A stretch of DNA of 64,000 bases from positions 110,132,465-110,196,464 of the forward strand of contig NC_053392.1 in assembly GCF_905171765.1 (NCBI RefSeq), read 5' to 3'. Shown piece after piece: positions 53,717 to 64,000 of the stretch. Within the stretch, counting starts at the first letter, position 1, and every line of letters starts with the position of its first letter. The translations under genes were made by a program, and so were the position numbers. A model generated the notes under the pieces. That model saw only the letters and a program-made list of their open reading frames with translations, was not told the origin of the DNA and ran no database searches. Source of the stretch: Bufo bufo (Eukaryota; Chordata; Amphibia; Anura; Bufonidae).

Positions 53717-54263
53717 TTGACAATCCCTGAGTTTGTCTTGGCTTTCAGCCTCTTCAGAGACATCATCTGCACCGCACAGCCAGAGAGGAGAGAAGAGCTG
53801 GACAGCTACTTGTACCTGGTCACTGACCTGGGGCACAAGTATGGTGGGTCGGCCTTCTACGACTACCATAGTTCCTTTTCAGCTAAGACGGCGGCAGCGT
53901 TGGCGCAATTCCAGTATGTCACCAGCTGGTCTTTGATTGACACGGAGATCTTCTGTCGTCACTTTGTTGGCCTCAGGGCACCCAACTGTGCGACGTGTCA
54001 ATCAATCTTCCACTCTTCTGAATGGTGCCCAAATAGCGCCCACCCGTCTCAGGACAGCGGGCACCTCCGGGTCTTTTCCGTCTAATCCCTCCACTGACAA
54101 ACTGGGCAGACCCATTGTCTACTTGGGAAAAAGCCAGGTCTGCAACAATTTCAACTCAGGGGGGTGCTCTTATGCCAGCTGCAGATCCCTCCACGTCTGC
54201 TTCCTGTGCTTCAGGGCCCATCCACGGTCCGCCTGCCCCAAAAAGTCTGCTAAAGGGTCCTGA
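53717..54263 (+). pseudogene. Ngaro gag-like protein, frameshifted
   Basis: C-terminal part of a gag-like protein. The first frame reads IPEFVLAFSLFRDIICTAQP, then VTDLGHKYGGSAFYDYHSSF and ALAQFQYVTSWSLIDTEIF. An 8-nt deletion near 54059, relative to the copy at 63553-64000, shifts the frame. The other frame then carries the zinc-binding end KSQVCNNFNSGGCSYASC, RSLHVCFLCFRAHPRSAC. The spacing C-x7-C-x4-C-x3-H fits a CCCH finger that would bind element RNA. The N-terminus is missing. Not functional. Confidence 0.78.
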
Positions 54264-54278
54264 CTAGCTGACATTAAC

Positions 54279-55854
54279 GTGGACCTCTTGGCAGCGCTCC
54301 TTCAGGATCACCATGATCAGGACTTTGTGGCGTTCCTGTTGGCGGGCTTCCGCCAGGGGTTCCACACAGGGCTCATCATGCTGCCACAGGTTCCCTGGGA
54401 AGGCAGGAATCTGCTGTCGGCCACCCTGGACCCTCCAGCAACTAGCGAGTTGCTCCACTCGGAAGTGGCGAAAGGGTTTCTCATAGGCCCTTTCCCGCTC
54501 ATCCCGTTTTCTTCATGGCAAATCAAACCCATCGGCTTAGTATCGAAGAAAAATACCAATAAAAAAAGGTTGATTTATGACCTGTCCGCCACTCATGTTT
54601 CTGGAATCCCTAGCCTTAATTCCCTGATTCCCTTGGAGGAATTTGCCATGCGTTACTCCTCAGTGGACGACGCAATTCAGGCCATCCTGTTGCATGGTAA
54701 GGGCGCTTGGTTGGCAACGGTGGACATCGCCGATGCGTTTAAGCTTCTTCCCATCCAACCTCAGTTGTGGCAGTTCTACGGCATTGAGTGGGCCGGGCAG
54801 TATTTTTTCGCCAACAGACTCACGTTTGGATCCAAGAGTAAACCCCTGGTTATTCGACCAACTAGCCAAGGCGCTACATTGGATCTTGGTCCATCACGGG
54901 GGCCTCCGGTCAGTCATCCACTACCTCGATGACTTTCTAGTCGTGGAGGACCCGCAGGGCGGGTCTGGCATTCTCACCGTCCTCCTGGAGATGTTCTCCA
55001 GTCTGGCTGTTCCGGTCGCGGAGTCAAAGACTGAGGGTCCCGCCACGAGGGTCTCGTTCCTGGGCATCGTCCTGGATTCGGTTCCATTGCAGGCCAGCCT
55101 CCCGGAAGAGAAACTCGCTCAGTGTCGGGAGGTCATTTCCCAGGCGGCTTCCACGGGGTGCCTCACTAGAGTCGAGTTGCAATCTCTTCTGGGGCGGCTC
55201 AATTTTGCCTCTAGGATCATGCCCCAGGGGAGGACTTTCGTGTCGAGGCTACTCCAGCTTCTTCCCTCAGCACCTGAGCAGGACAGCGTCATCCGGTTGG
55301 ATGGCCAGGCCATGGCAGACCTGGCCATGTGGGAATTGTTCCTGTCCCGATGGAACGGCGTCTCCTTTTTTGTGTCTCCTTGGTCTCCCTCCTGCCCGAC
55401 TATATTTTCGGACGCTGCTGCATCCTGCGGCTACGCGGCTATTTGGTGTCCCCGTTGGCTAGCGGACCGTTGGCCCACTTCTATCCTAGAGGAGGCCGAG
55501 TCCATCCGCACCTCCTCCCTGTTGGAGTTGTACCCCATCGTTGCAGCAGCCCAGGTATGGAGTCACCTCTGGGCTAACTTACCAGTGATGTTCGTGACAG
55601 ACAACCAGGCCTTGGTCGACATCTTAGCCAAGGGCAGGGCCAAGTCCCCCAAAATCATGGCACTATTGCGCCAGCTGGTTTGGCTGGCGCTGTCACAGAA
55701 CTTTCATGTGCATTGTAGCCATATTCCGGGTCAGCAAAATGTGGCAGCTGACGCACTATCCCGGTTTAATTTCACACTCTTTTTTCAGGTCATGCCAGAG
55801 GCCGAGCCGCTCAGATATCCCACCCCGGCTTTCAGTTCCCTGACAATGGACTAG
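54279..55854 (+). pseudogene. Ngaro reverse transcriptase and RNase H, one frameshift
   Basis: The first frame (54279 to about 54840) covers the RT fingers and palm: PIGLVSKKNTNKKRLIYDLS, WLATVDIADAFKLLPIQP, FFANRLTFGSK. A frameshift near 54840 moves the rest to the frame ending at 55854. That frame carries IHYLDDFLVVEDP (YxDD catalytic box), FLGIVLDSVPLQ and the RNase H: IFSDAAASCGYAAIW, LLELYPIVAAAQVW, MFVTDNQALVDILAKG, HIPGQQNVAADALSRF. The RNase H acidic residues D, E, D, D are all visible. The enzyme copies element RNA into DNA. A single indel separates this from an open frame, so the copy is fairly young. Confidence 0.85.
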
Positions 55855-55856
55855 GC

Positions 55857-56727
55857 ATGCTCGCCTCTTTGGCAAGAGACCTGGCGCAGCAGTCCCTCGC
55901 CCCCCAGTACGGCCAGGAACTATCTTTCAGGCCTGAGAACCTTCCAGGAGTTTTCGCGTCTGCACCCGCAGGGTGGCCTGGCGGACATTCCTTTCATCAT
56001 GGCCTTCATTGCCCATTGTCACCACCAGTTACACCTCTCCTACAATACCATTTCTGCACACGTGATTAAGGCCACCTTGCGAGGGGTCCAGAAGGGTAGG
56101 CCCAATCCCCTGTCCCGCAGACAGGGCGTCACTGGGGAGATGTTCCGGAGATTGTCTTCTGCCCTGGATGGTGCTCCTTTTGAGCCCTTCTCTAGTTTGG
56201 TCTTTAAAGCTGCCATGTATTTGGGCTTTTACGGCTTCCTTAGGCCAGGCGAGTTCACTTGCAGTACAGCAGGGCGGTGCAGTCTGCACAGAGAACAGCT
56301 GGTGCGGAATCTAGACCATTACACGCTGAAGTTAATTTCCACCAAGACTAGTCAAACAGGCCCCCCGGTGGAGGTTCAGTTTTTCCCGACTGGTAATAAA
56401 TGGTGCCCGGTACAGGTGTTTGGCCAGCTCATGCTCGCCCTCCAGGATGCTCCACCCCACAGCCCTCTACTACCACATCTCGATGGCGCTCTCACCGCGG
56501 CGCAGTTCATCAGCCACATCCGCACAGTTGCTGCTAGCTTGGGGTTTGACCCCAGCGCTATATCCGGCCATTCCTTCCGCATTGGAGCAGCTTCCGTGGC
56601 TTCTCAGCATGGGGTCCCCGCCCATGTCATCCGAAAGATGGGAAGGTGGCGTTCGTCTTGCTTCACCAGATACATACATAACCCACAGGTGGAGATTTCG
56701 CAGGCGTTTCGGTCATTGGTATTATAA
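55857..56727 (+). pseudogene. Ngaro tyrosine recombinase, one frameshift
   Basis: It starts at an ATG 2 nt after the RT stop (MLASLARDLAQQSLAPQYGQ) and shifts frame near 55920. It then reads LHLSYNTISAHVIKATLRGV to the stop at 56727. The catalytic core shows the first Arg in GFLRPGEFT, the HSFRIGAAS box (H-x-x-R) and WRSSCFTRYI with the nucleophilic Tyr. This is a tyrosine recombinase, which inserts a circular cDNA without the D-D-E chemistry of integrases. It replaces the integrase of LTR elements and explains the absence of LTRs. Confidence 0.85.
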
Positions 56728-56775
56728 GGTAATAAAGTCTTATACCTTAACTATGTTGATTTCCTTTTTGCCCCC

Positions 56776-57118
56776 TTTTAGGCTGCTCTCATACCCGGCT
56801 CCAGGCACACACCAGCCGGTTTAGGTTCTAGGCAGGCGCGCTGCCCAAGTTCGTATTTTAGCCACGACCACAAGTTGGTAAGGCTAAAGTTCAGCCTGCA
56901 TTTGTGGGAGGGGCTTGAGCCTTTATAAACCCCTCTTCCCTCACCCTTAGTAGGCGTTCCGGTTCATGGACCCACCCACCCATTCCCTTCATTCCAAGGG
57001 TCCTCCTTAGGGCAGCCCCTTTTTAGGCTGCTCTCGTACCCGGCTCCAGGCACACACCAGCCGGTTTAGGTTCTAGGCAGGTGCGCTGCCCAAGTTCGTA
57101 TTTTAGCCACGACCACAA
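56776..57118. repeat. Split direct repeats B1-A2-B2 of the Ngaro element
   Basis: Two 98-bp copies (56776-56873 and 57021-57118) begin ttttaggctgctctc and end ccacgaccacaa, with two mismatches. They are separated by 147 bp (A2), which should match the lost 5' A1 repeat. Confidence 0.9.
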
Positions 57119-58033
57119 ATATATATATAGCTAGCTAGCACCAAAAAAAACACAAGTGCTGATCAGCACTTGCCAGTCACTGCTCGCACACTGAAAAAGG
57201 GGTGCAGAGCCAAAAAAAAGCCAACAAAAAGCCAAAAAATTCCCAAAACCCCCCCAAAAAGGATAGAGAAGGGGGTGAAGGGGGAAGGGGGGGGGACAGG
57301 GACAGGAAATGGGGATCTGAAACAGCTGCAGATGAGCCAAAGATCACTACAGCTGTTGTTTCAAAGCACTGAATGGAAAGCACTGATTTATGTGGTAAAT
57401 CCCAGCCCACAACTAGCAGCACAGAAGGACACAGGTCCTCTCTGCAAGCAGTCACCAAGCTAGAATGGCTGCCTGCAGAGAGGCACCAACGGTTCTTTCT
57501 GCTGCATAGCGCTGCCATTGGCTGGAGCGTTGTTCCAGTCAATCTCAGCGCTGGGAGGGGACATCGGTGTCTGATGTCCCATCCCTGACTTTGGAGGTGA
57601 CATGGGCTGATGTAATCAGCCCCAATCACCTCCGTCCCAGTCACCAGCAGCACCACAGATTGGCTGATTGTTGTATAGCGCTGCCATAGGCTGGAGCGTT
57701 GCTCCAGACAATCGCAGCGCTGGGAAGGGACACCTGTGTCTGGTGTCTCCTCCCTGACCGAGGAGGAGACATGCAGCTCCATTCATTGCCGGCACTGCGA
57801 TGGGCTGGTCTTCACCAGCCAGCCAATCACAGCGATCAGGGCTGCAGGGGGGCGGAAAAACTCCTCCTCACCTTCATCTAAGATGGCTGACTGCCCATTA
57901 GTGCAGTCAGCTTACTCCGGTCACCGCGCGATTCGCCACGGTGACCGGAGTTATCCATGACGTACTATTACGTCACGATGCGGTAAGTCACCGACTTTCA
58001 TGACGTACTAGTACGTCATGTGTCGGGAAGGGG
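57119..58033. mobile_element. Different TTAA-type element, right part
   Basis: It ends gtgtcgggaagggg followed by TTAA (58034-58037). It contains many palindromes, including the 22-bp perfect palindrome centred on gtactagtac (about 57998-58019) and a ctccggtcaccg hairpin (about 57915-57950). Two tandem units sit at 57505-57590 and 57680-57765. The left end is not found. No gene. Confidence 0.6.
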
Positions 58034-58080
58034 TTAATGAAACCAGCATATAGGTGATCATAACACCAATACACACTAGG

Positions 58081-58331
58081 ACAGGGGTCAGCAACCTGTG
58101 GCACGTGTGTCAGAAGTGGCACGCAGACCACATTCTGCTGGCACGCCAGCTGTCACCAGATGATGGCAAGACTTTTCAATCTTGTCGCCATTTGTTGGAT
58201 GCCCCGCCCTGTACCACTTTAAGTTCTTCTAGGCCCGCCCCTCACGCTTTCTGCCCCGGACTCCACAGAGGAGCGATAGTAGAGAGTGGCCCTCTGCTAC
58301 CGTACTGGCTGGCCTGTACTGTACCTCACCG
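58081..58331 (+). mobile_element. hAT-Charlie-like MITE fragment
   Basis: It begins acaggggtcagcaacctgtg, followed by gcacg/tggcacgc motifs typical of hAT-Charlie-type terminal regions in vertebrates. Only one end is present; it breaks into TTAA-element sequence near 58332. Confidence 0.5.
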
Positions 58332-59689
58332 CTGCGCGTCTTTAGAAGCAATTCTTAAAATTTGTAAGGAAATTTCCAAAATCCACTTTTTAAGTACCAG
58401 TTCAGGTCTGAAGTCACTTTGCAGGGCTTACCTAGTGGAAACCCCCCATAAAAGAACCTCATTGTAGAAACTACACCCCTCAAGTTTCTCAAAACTGATT
58501 TTACTAACTTTGTTAACCCTTTAGGTGTTCCACAAGAATTAAAGGAAAATGGAGATCAAATTTCAAAATTTCACTTTTTTAGCAGATTTTCCATTTTAAT
58601 AAAAAAAAATCTTTAACACATTGAGGGTTAACTGCCAAACAAAACTTAATATTTATTAACCTGATTCTGCAGTTTACAGAAACACCCCACATGTGGTCGT
58701 AAACTGATGTAAGGGCATACGGCAGAGAGCAGAAGGAAAGGAGCGCCATATGGTTTTTGGAAGGCAGATTTTGCTGGACGACCATGCCATGTCTCATTTA
58801 AAGCCCCCCTGATGCACCCTTACAGTAGAGACTCCCAAAAAGTGACCCCATTTCTTAACTAGGGGATAAGGTGCCAGTTTCATTGGTACTATTGTGGCAT
58901 ACACATGATTTTTAATTGCTCTATATTACATTTTTAGCAAGGTAACCAAAAAATGGCTGTTTTGGCACCATTTTTTTTTTTTTTTTTTTTACAAGATTCA
59001 TCTGACAGGGTAGATCATGTGCTATTTTTATAGAGCAGGTTGTTACAGACGCAATGATATCAAATATGTCTATTTTGTTTGTTTGTTTCAGTTTAACATA
59101 ATAAAGCATTTTTGAAAAAGAAATTATGTTTTTGTGTCTCCATTTTATGAACGCCATATTTTTTTTTCTTCTGCCGATTCTCTTGTGCTGGTGCTTGTTT
59201 TTTGCAGAAATAGTTGAGGTTTTTATTGGTACCAGTTTTGGGTACATAGGATTTTTTGATCATTCATTATTACACTTTGTGGGGCAAGGTGACCAAAAAA
59301 ATGGTTGTTTTGGAACAGTTTTTATTTATTTATTTTTACAGCGTTTATCTGAGGGGTTAGGTCATGTGACAGTTTTATAGAGCAGATCGTTACGGACGTG
59401 GCAATACCTAATATGTATACTTTTTCTTATTTATTTAAGTTTTACACAATAATAGCATTTTTGAAACCCAAAAAATGATGTTTTAGTGTCTCCATAGTCT
59501 GAGAGCCATAGTTTTGTTATTTTTTGTGCAATTGTCTTAGGTAGGGTATCATTTTTTGTGGGATGAGGTGACGGTTTGATTGGTACTATTTTGGGAGGCA
59601 TATTCCTTTTTCATTGCTTGGTATTGCACTTTATGTGATATTAGGTGACAAAAAATGTTTTTTTTGGCACAGTCTTAATTTTTATTTTT
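58332..59689 (-). mobile_element. TTAA element family, reversed fragment (copy 3)
   Basis: It reads as the reverse complement of the right and middle parts of copies 1 and 4 (actacacccctcaag, ttaaccctttaggtg, gcttacataaat-type motifs reversed). It lies back to back with copy 4, which begins 4 bp later. No terminal repeat is kept. Confidence 0.78.
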
Positions 59690-59693
59690 TTGA

Positions 59694-62600
59694 CCCCTTA
59701 AGGACGCAGGGCGTACCTGTACGCCCTATTTCCTGAGTCCTTAAGGACTCAGGGCGTACCGGTACGTCCTAACTTTAAATCGGGATTCCAGCGCCGCGGG
59801 GGTTAATCGCAACGGGATGCCGGCTGAAATCATTTAGCCGGCATCCTGTCACAATGCCAGGGGGGGTCATGTTACCCCCCGTATCGGCGATCGCCGCAAA
59901 CCGCAGGTCAATTCAGACCTGCGGTTTGCTGCGCTTTCTGCAGTTTCTGATCCCCGCGGTCCCTGACCGCGGGGATCAGAAACTTTAGTGTCCCTAAAAT
60001 AAAGATTTTGCACCCCTGCACCCCTGCATGATTTTTTGCCAGCGGGTGCTGCAGGGGGGGGGAGTTGTGGGCGGTGGGGGCGGTGCGGGATGCGGGCGGT
60101 GCGGCAGGCGGGATCGCAATCCCCCGCCCGCCTCCTCTTGAAAATTCGTTGGCGTCTAGTGGGTATACCAGGGTGCCAGCACATTGCTGACACCCTGGTA
60201 TAAACGGCTGACATCTGTGCAGATGTCAGCCGTTTAACCCTTTCCATACCGCGGTCCGTACGGACCACTGTATGGAAAAAGTTAATAGTAAGAGGGAGCT
60301 CCCTCCCTCTCCCATCGGGGGGCTGCTGTGCCTTTGCAGCCCCCCGATGGAGAAGGAGAGAGCCCCCAGACAGCCCCCAGAGAGCCCCGTTCTTACCCTT
60401 CCCCGTCTGCGAAGTTCTGACCAGTACTGAGCAGAGACCTGTTCAGACAAAGTGTAAGTAAAATACAGTACAGTACACTATATATTGTACTGTACTGTAT
60501 TATACAGACCTCAGACCCATTGGATCTTCAAGAACCAAGTGGGTCTGGATCAAAAAAAAAATGTGAAAAAAAGTGAAAAAAAAGTAAAAATAAAAAAACA
60601 CATTTATCACTGATTAAAAATGAAAAAAATAACATTCCCTACACATGTTTTGTATCGCCACGTCCGTAACGACCTGATCTATAAAACGGTCATGTTACTT
60701 TCCCCGCACGGTGAACGCCATAAAAATAAAAAAATAAAAACTATTAGGAAATTGAAATTTTTCCCACCTTACTTCCCAAAAAAGGTAATAAAAGTGATCA
60801 AAAAAGTCGCATGTACACCAAAATAGTACCAATAAAACCATCATCTCATCCCGCAAAAATCATACCCTACCCAAGATAATCGCCCAAAAACTGAAAAAAC
60901 TATGGCTCTTAGACTATGGAAACACTAAAATATGATTTTTTTTTGTTTCAAAAATGAAATCATTGTGTAAAACTTAAATAAATTTTAAAAAAGTATACAT
61001 ATTAGGTATTTCCGCGTCTGTATCGACCGGCTCTATAAAAATATCACATGACCTAACCCCTCAGGTGACCACCGTAAAAAAATAAAAATAAAAACGGTGT
61101 AAAAAAAGCAATTTTTTGTCATCTTACGTCACAAAAAGTGTAATAGCAAGCGATTAAAAAGTCATATGCACCCCAAATTAGTGCCAATCATACCGTCATC
61201 TCATCCCGCAAAAAATGAGACCCTACATAAGATAATCGCCCAAAAACTGAAAAAACTATGGCTCTTGACTATGGAGACACTAAAACATTTTTTTTGTTTT
61301 AAAAATTAAATCATTGTGTAAAACTTACATAAATAAAAAAAAAGTATACATATTAGGTAACGCCACGTCCGTATCGACCGGCTCTATAAAAATATCACAT
61401 GACCTAACCCCTCAGATGACCACCGTAAAAAAATAAAAATAAAAACGGTGTAAAAAAAGCAATTTTTTGTTATCTTACGTCACAAAAAGTGTAATAGCAA
61501 GCAATCAAAAACTAAAACTTTTTTTGTTTTAAAAATTAATTCATTGTGTAAAACTTACATAAATAAAAAATATTGTATACATATTAGGCATCGCCGCGTC
61601 CATGACAACCTGCTCTATAAAATTACCACATGATCTAACCTGTCAGATGAATGTTGTAAATAACAAAAAAAAACGTGCCAAAAAAGCTATTTCTTGTTAC
61701 CTTGCCGCACAAAAAGTGTAATAAAGAGCAACCAAAAATCATATGTACCCTAAACTAGTACCAACAAAACTGCCACCCTATCCCGTAGTTTCTAAAATGG
61801 GGTCACTTTTATGGAGTTTCTACTCTAAGGGGTGCATCAGGGGGGCTTCAAATGGGACATGGTGTCAAAAAAAACAGTCCAGCAAAATCTGCCTTCCAAA
61901 AATCGTATGGCATTCCTTTCCTTCTGCACCCTGCCGCGTGCCTGTACAGCGGTTTACGACCACATATGGGGTGTTTCTGTAAACTACAGAATCAGGGCCA
62001 TAAATAATGAGTTTTGTTTGGCTGTTAACCCTTGCTTTGTAACTGGAAAAAAAATATTAAAATGGAAAATCTGCCAAATTTTGAAATTGTATCTCTATTT
62101 TCCATTAAATCTTGTGCAACACCTAAAGGGTTAACAAAGTTTGTCAAATCAGTTTTGAATACCTTGAGGGGTGTAGTTTCTTAGATGGGGTCACTTTTAT
62201 GGAGTTTCTACTCTAGGGGTGCATCAGGGGGCTTCAAATGGGACATGGTGTCAAAAAAACAGTCCAGCAAAATCTGGCTTCCAAAAATCATACGGCGCAC
62301 CTTTCCCTCTACGCCCTAATGTGTGCCCGTACAGTAGTTTATGGCCACATATGGGGTGTTTCTGTAAACGGCAGAGTCAGGGCAATAAAGATACAGTCTT
62401 GTTTGGCTGTTAACCCTTGCTTTGTTAGTTGAAAAAATGGGTTAAAATTGAAAATTAGGCACAAAAATGAAATTCTCAAATTTCATCCCCATTTGCCAAT
62501 AACTCTTGTGCAACACTTAAAGGGTTAACGAAGTTTGTAAAATCAGTTTTGAATACCTTGAGGGGTGTCGTTTATATAATGGGGTCATTTTTGGGCGGTT

Positions 62601-63048
62601 TCTATTATGTAAGCCTCACAAAGTGACTTCAGACCTGTAGTGGTCCCTAAAAATTAGGTTTTTGTAAATTTCTGAAAAATTTCAAGATTTGCTTCTAAAC
62701 TTCTAAGCCTTGTAACATCCCCAAAAAATAAAATATAATTCCCAAAATGCTACAAACATGAAGTAGACATATGGGGAATGTAAAGTCATCACAATTTTTG
62801 GGGGTATTACTATGTATTACAGAAGTAGAGAAGCTGAAACTTAGAAATTTGCAAATTTTTCAAAATCTTTGGTAAATCTGGTATATTTTTATGCAAAAAA
62901 ATTAACTTTTTTGACCCAATTTTAGCAGTGTCATGAAGTACAATATGTGACGAAAAAACAGTCTCAGAACGGCCTGGGTAAGTCAAAGCGTTTTAAATTT
63001 ATCAGCACTTAAGTCCTTAAGGTGAAATAGGGCTGAGTCCTTAAGGGG
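59694..63048. mobile_element. TTAA element family, both ends present (copy 4)
   Basis: The left end ccccttaaggacgcaggg (59694) and right end gagtccttaagggg (to 63048) are inverted repeats. The right flank is TTAA (63049-63052); the left flank is ttga (59690-59693), a one-base variant. Internal order as in copy 1: palindromes, hairpin arrays (60160-60350), repeated body segments, two ~390-bp units. Without LINE or Tc1 insertions it is 3355 bp. No transposase gene. Confidence 0.82.
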
Positions 63049-63052
63049 TTAA

Positions 63053-63494
63053 AGTAATGATGGCCACTCGTTTTTCTTTACTTAGCTGCTTTTTTCTTGC
63101 CATAATACAAATTCTAACAGTCTATTCAGTAGGACTATCAGCTGTGTATCCACCTAACTTCTCCTCAACGCCACTGATGGTCCCAACCCCATTTATAAGG
63201 CAAGAAATCCCACTTTTAAACCTGACAGGGCACACCTGTGAAGCGAAAACCATTTCAGGGGACTACCTCTTGAAGCTCATCAAGAGAATGCCAAGAGTGT
63301 GCAAAGCAGTAATCAAAGCAAAAGGTGCATACTTTGAAGAACCTAGAATATGACATATTTTCAGTTGTTTCACACTTGTTTGTTATGTATATAATTCCAC
63401 ATGTGTTAATTCATAGTTTTGATGCCTTTATAGTCATGAAAATAAAGAAAACTCTTTGAATGAGAAGGTGTGTCCAAACTTTTGGTCTGTACTG
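63053..63494 (+). mobile_element. Rearranged Tc1 derivative with inverted 5' segment
   Basis: 63053-63243 is the reverse complement of the Tc1-4 5' region; the opposite strand reads ARKKQLSKEKRVAIIT near 63060-63110. From about 63244 the forward 3' region follows (GDYLLKLIKRMPRVCKAVIK), ending ttttggtctgtactg/ta at 63480-63496. This is an inversion-deletion derivative that cannot code. Confidence 0.8.
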
Positions 63495-63552
63495 TATATA
63501 TATCTGCGATGCGATGTCAGCCGTTTAACCCTTTCCATACCGCGGTCCGTAC
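63495..63552. other. Short TTAA-element piece at the junction
   Basis: gatgtcagccgtttaaccct and ccataccgcggtccgtacg, identical to the hairpin region of the TTAA elements. It links the Tc1 derivative directly to the second Ngaro copy. Confidence 0.75.
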
Positions 63553-64000
63553 GTTAACCGCAAGTTGACAATCTTTGAGTTTGTCTTGGCTTTCAGCCTC
63601 TTCAGAGACATCATCTGCACCGCACAGCCGGAGAGGAGAGAAGAGCTGGACAGCTACTTGTACCTGGTCACTGACCTGGGGCACAAGTATGGTGGGTCGG
63701 CCTTCTACGACTACCATCGATTCTTTTCGGCTAAGGCGGCGGCAGCTTTGGCGCAATTCCAGTATGTCACCAGCCGGTCTTTGATTGACACGGAGCTCTT
63801 CTGTCGTCACTTTGCTGGCCTCAGGGCACCCAACTGTGCGACGTGTCAATCAATCTTCCACTCTTCTGAATGGTGCCCAAATAGCGCCCACCCGTCTCAG
63901 GACAGGGCCCTCTCGGGCACCTCCGGGTCTTTTCCGTCTAATCCCTCCACTGACAAACTGGGCAGACCCATTGTCTACTTGGGAAAAAGCCAGGTCTGCA
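63553..64000 (+). pseudogene. Second Ngaro gag-like fragment, runs off the right edge
   Basis: Nearly identical to 53705-54145, with the same start point. It reads FSLFRDIICTAQPERREELD, VTDLGHKYGGSAFYDYH and LIDTELFCRHFAGLRAPNC. It keeps 8 nt (near 63907) that are deleted in the first copy, so its frame continues to LGRPIVYLGKSQVC at the window edge. A Leu-for-Pro change near the start and other scattered substitutions separate the two. The 5' part of gag is missing here too. Whether RT and recombinase follow cannot be seen. Confidence 0.82.

Larger units (their letters stand above)
53705..57118 (+). mobile_element. Ngaro/DIRS-like tyrosine-recombinase retrotransposon, 5'-truncated
   Basis: Gag-like, RT, RNase H and tyrosine recombinase coding regions on the + strand are followed by split direct repeats: B1 (56776-56873), A2 (56874-57020), B2 (57021-57118). 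This A1-genes-B1A2B2 arrangement is diagnostic of Ngaro-type elements. The A1 copy is absent because the element starts inside gag. Confidence 0.85.

Noticed and set aside
1..64000. Retroviral env or other infectious-virus genes
   Set aside because: All LTR elements here have Ty3/Gypsy gene order. No envelope-like frame with signal peptide and membrane anchor is visible.
1..64000. tRNA genes and tRNA-derived SINEs
   Set aside because: I saw no convincing A-box and B-box pair with a foldable cloverleaf. A tRNA scan would be needed to exclude them fully.

Overview
The window looks like a piece of a large, repeat-swollen vertebrate genome, most probably an anuran amphibian. Spliced host exons are rare. 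Almost all recognisable sequence is transposable elements of kinds that are abundant together in frogs: BED-finger hAT elements, Tc1 elements with DD36E and DD37E catalytic spacing, Ty3/Gypsy elements with solo LTRs, a tyrosine-recombinase (Ngaro/DIRS-like) retrotransposon, TTAA-target hairpin-rich elements, and hAT- or Harbinger-like MITEs. No bacterial-style operons, CRISPR arrays or functional RNA genes are seen. Species assignment is inference.

Host genes: two copies of the C-terminal exon of an alpha-1,4-N-acetylglucosaminyltransferase-like (A4GNT/A4GALT family) gene lie on the + strand about 33 kb apart. The exon at 6687-7250 is open, keeps the DTD metal/nucleotide-sugar motif, and has a MITE inserted directly over its stop codon. 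The copy at 40227-40757 is a broken, truncated pseudogene. The locus was probably a tandem glycosyltransferase cluster later inflated by insertions.

Layout: 1-2092, 3' half of hAT-A. 2385-2950, fragment of another hAT. 3299-4291, solo LTR. 4.4-6.1 kb, MITEs. 6.7-7.25 kb, glycosyltransferase exon. 8827-29580, a five-level nest: an outer MITE contains hAT-B (9149-29102), which contains a solo LTR (14766-15408), the complete hAT-C (15687-20933) and a TTAA element (21363-27590). The TTAA element holds a LINE 3' fragment, which holds an intact Tc1 (21866-23428). Target-site duplications support every level. hAT-B also carries two degenerate 18S rRNA segments. 30618-36462, a Gypsy element lacking gag but with both LTRs and its target duplication. 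36940-39303, a Tc1 element carrying its own insertions. 39.7-41.65 kb, MITEs and the glycosyltransferase pseudogene. 42093-43845, a DD36E Tc1 element with a 699-bp foldback element in its last codons. 44166-48860, hAT-D on the minus strand, inserted in the RT gene of a second Gypsy element (48861-51037). 51.0-53.7 kb, Tc1 and TTAA-element pieces. 53705-57118, an Ngaro-like element with diagnostic split direct repeats. 57.1-63.05 kb, further TTAA-type elements. 63.05-64 kb, a rearranged near-duplicate of the 51.4-54.1 kb segment, running off the end.

The only protein that looks fully intact is the 338-residue Tc1 transposase at 22084-23100. The most unusual observations are the 18S-derived segments inside a hAT element, hairpins of the TTAA elements whose stems differ between copies by compensating base pairs, and the depth and completeness of the nest. 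All similarity statements come from reading the sequence and from memory of the families; no database search was run.
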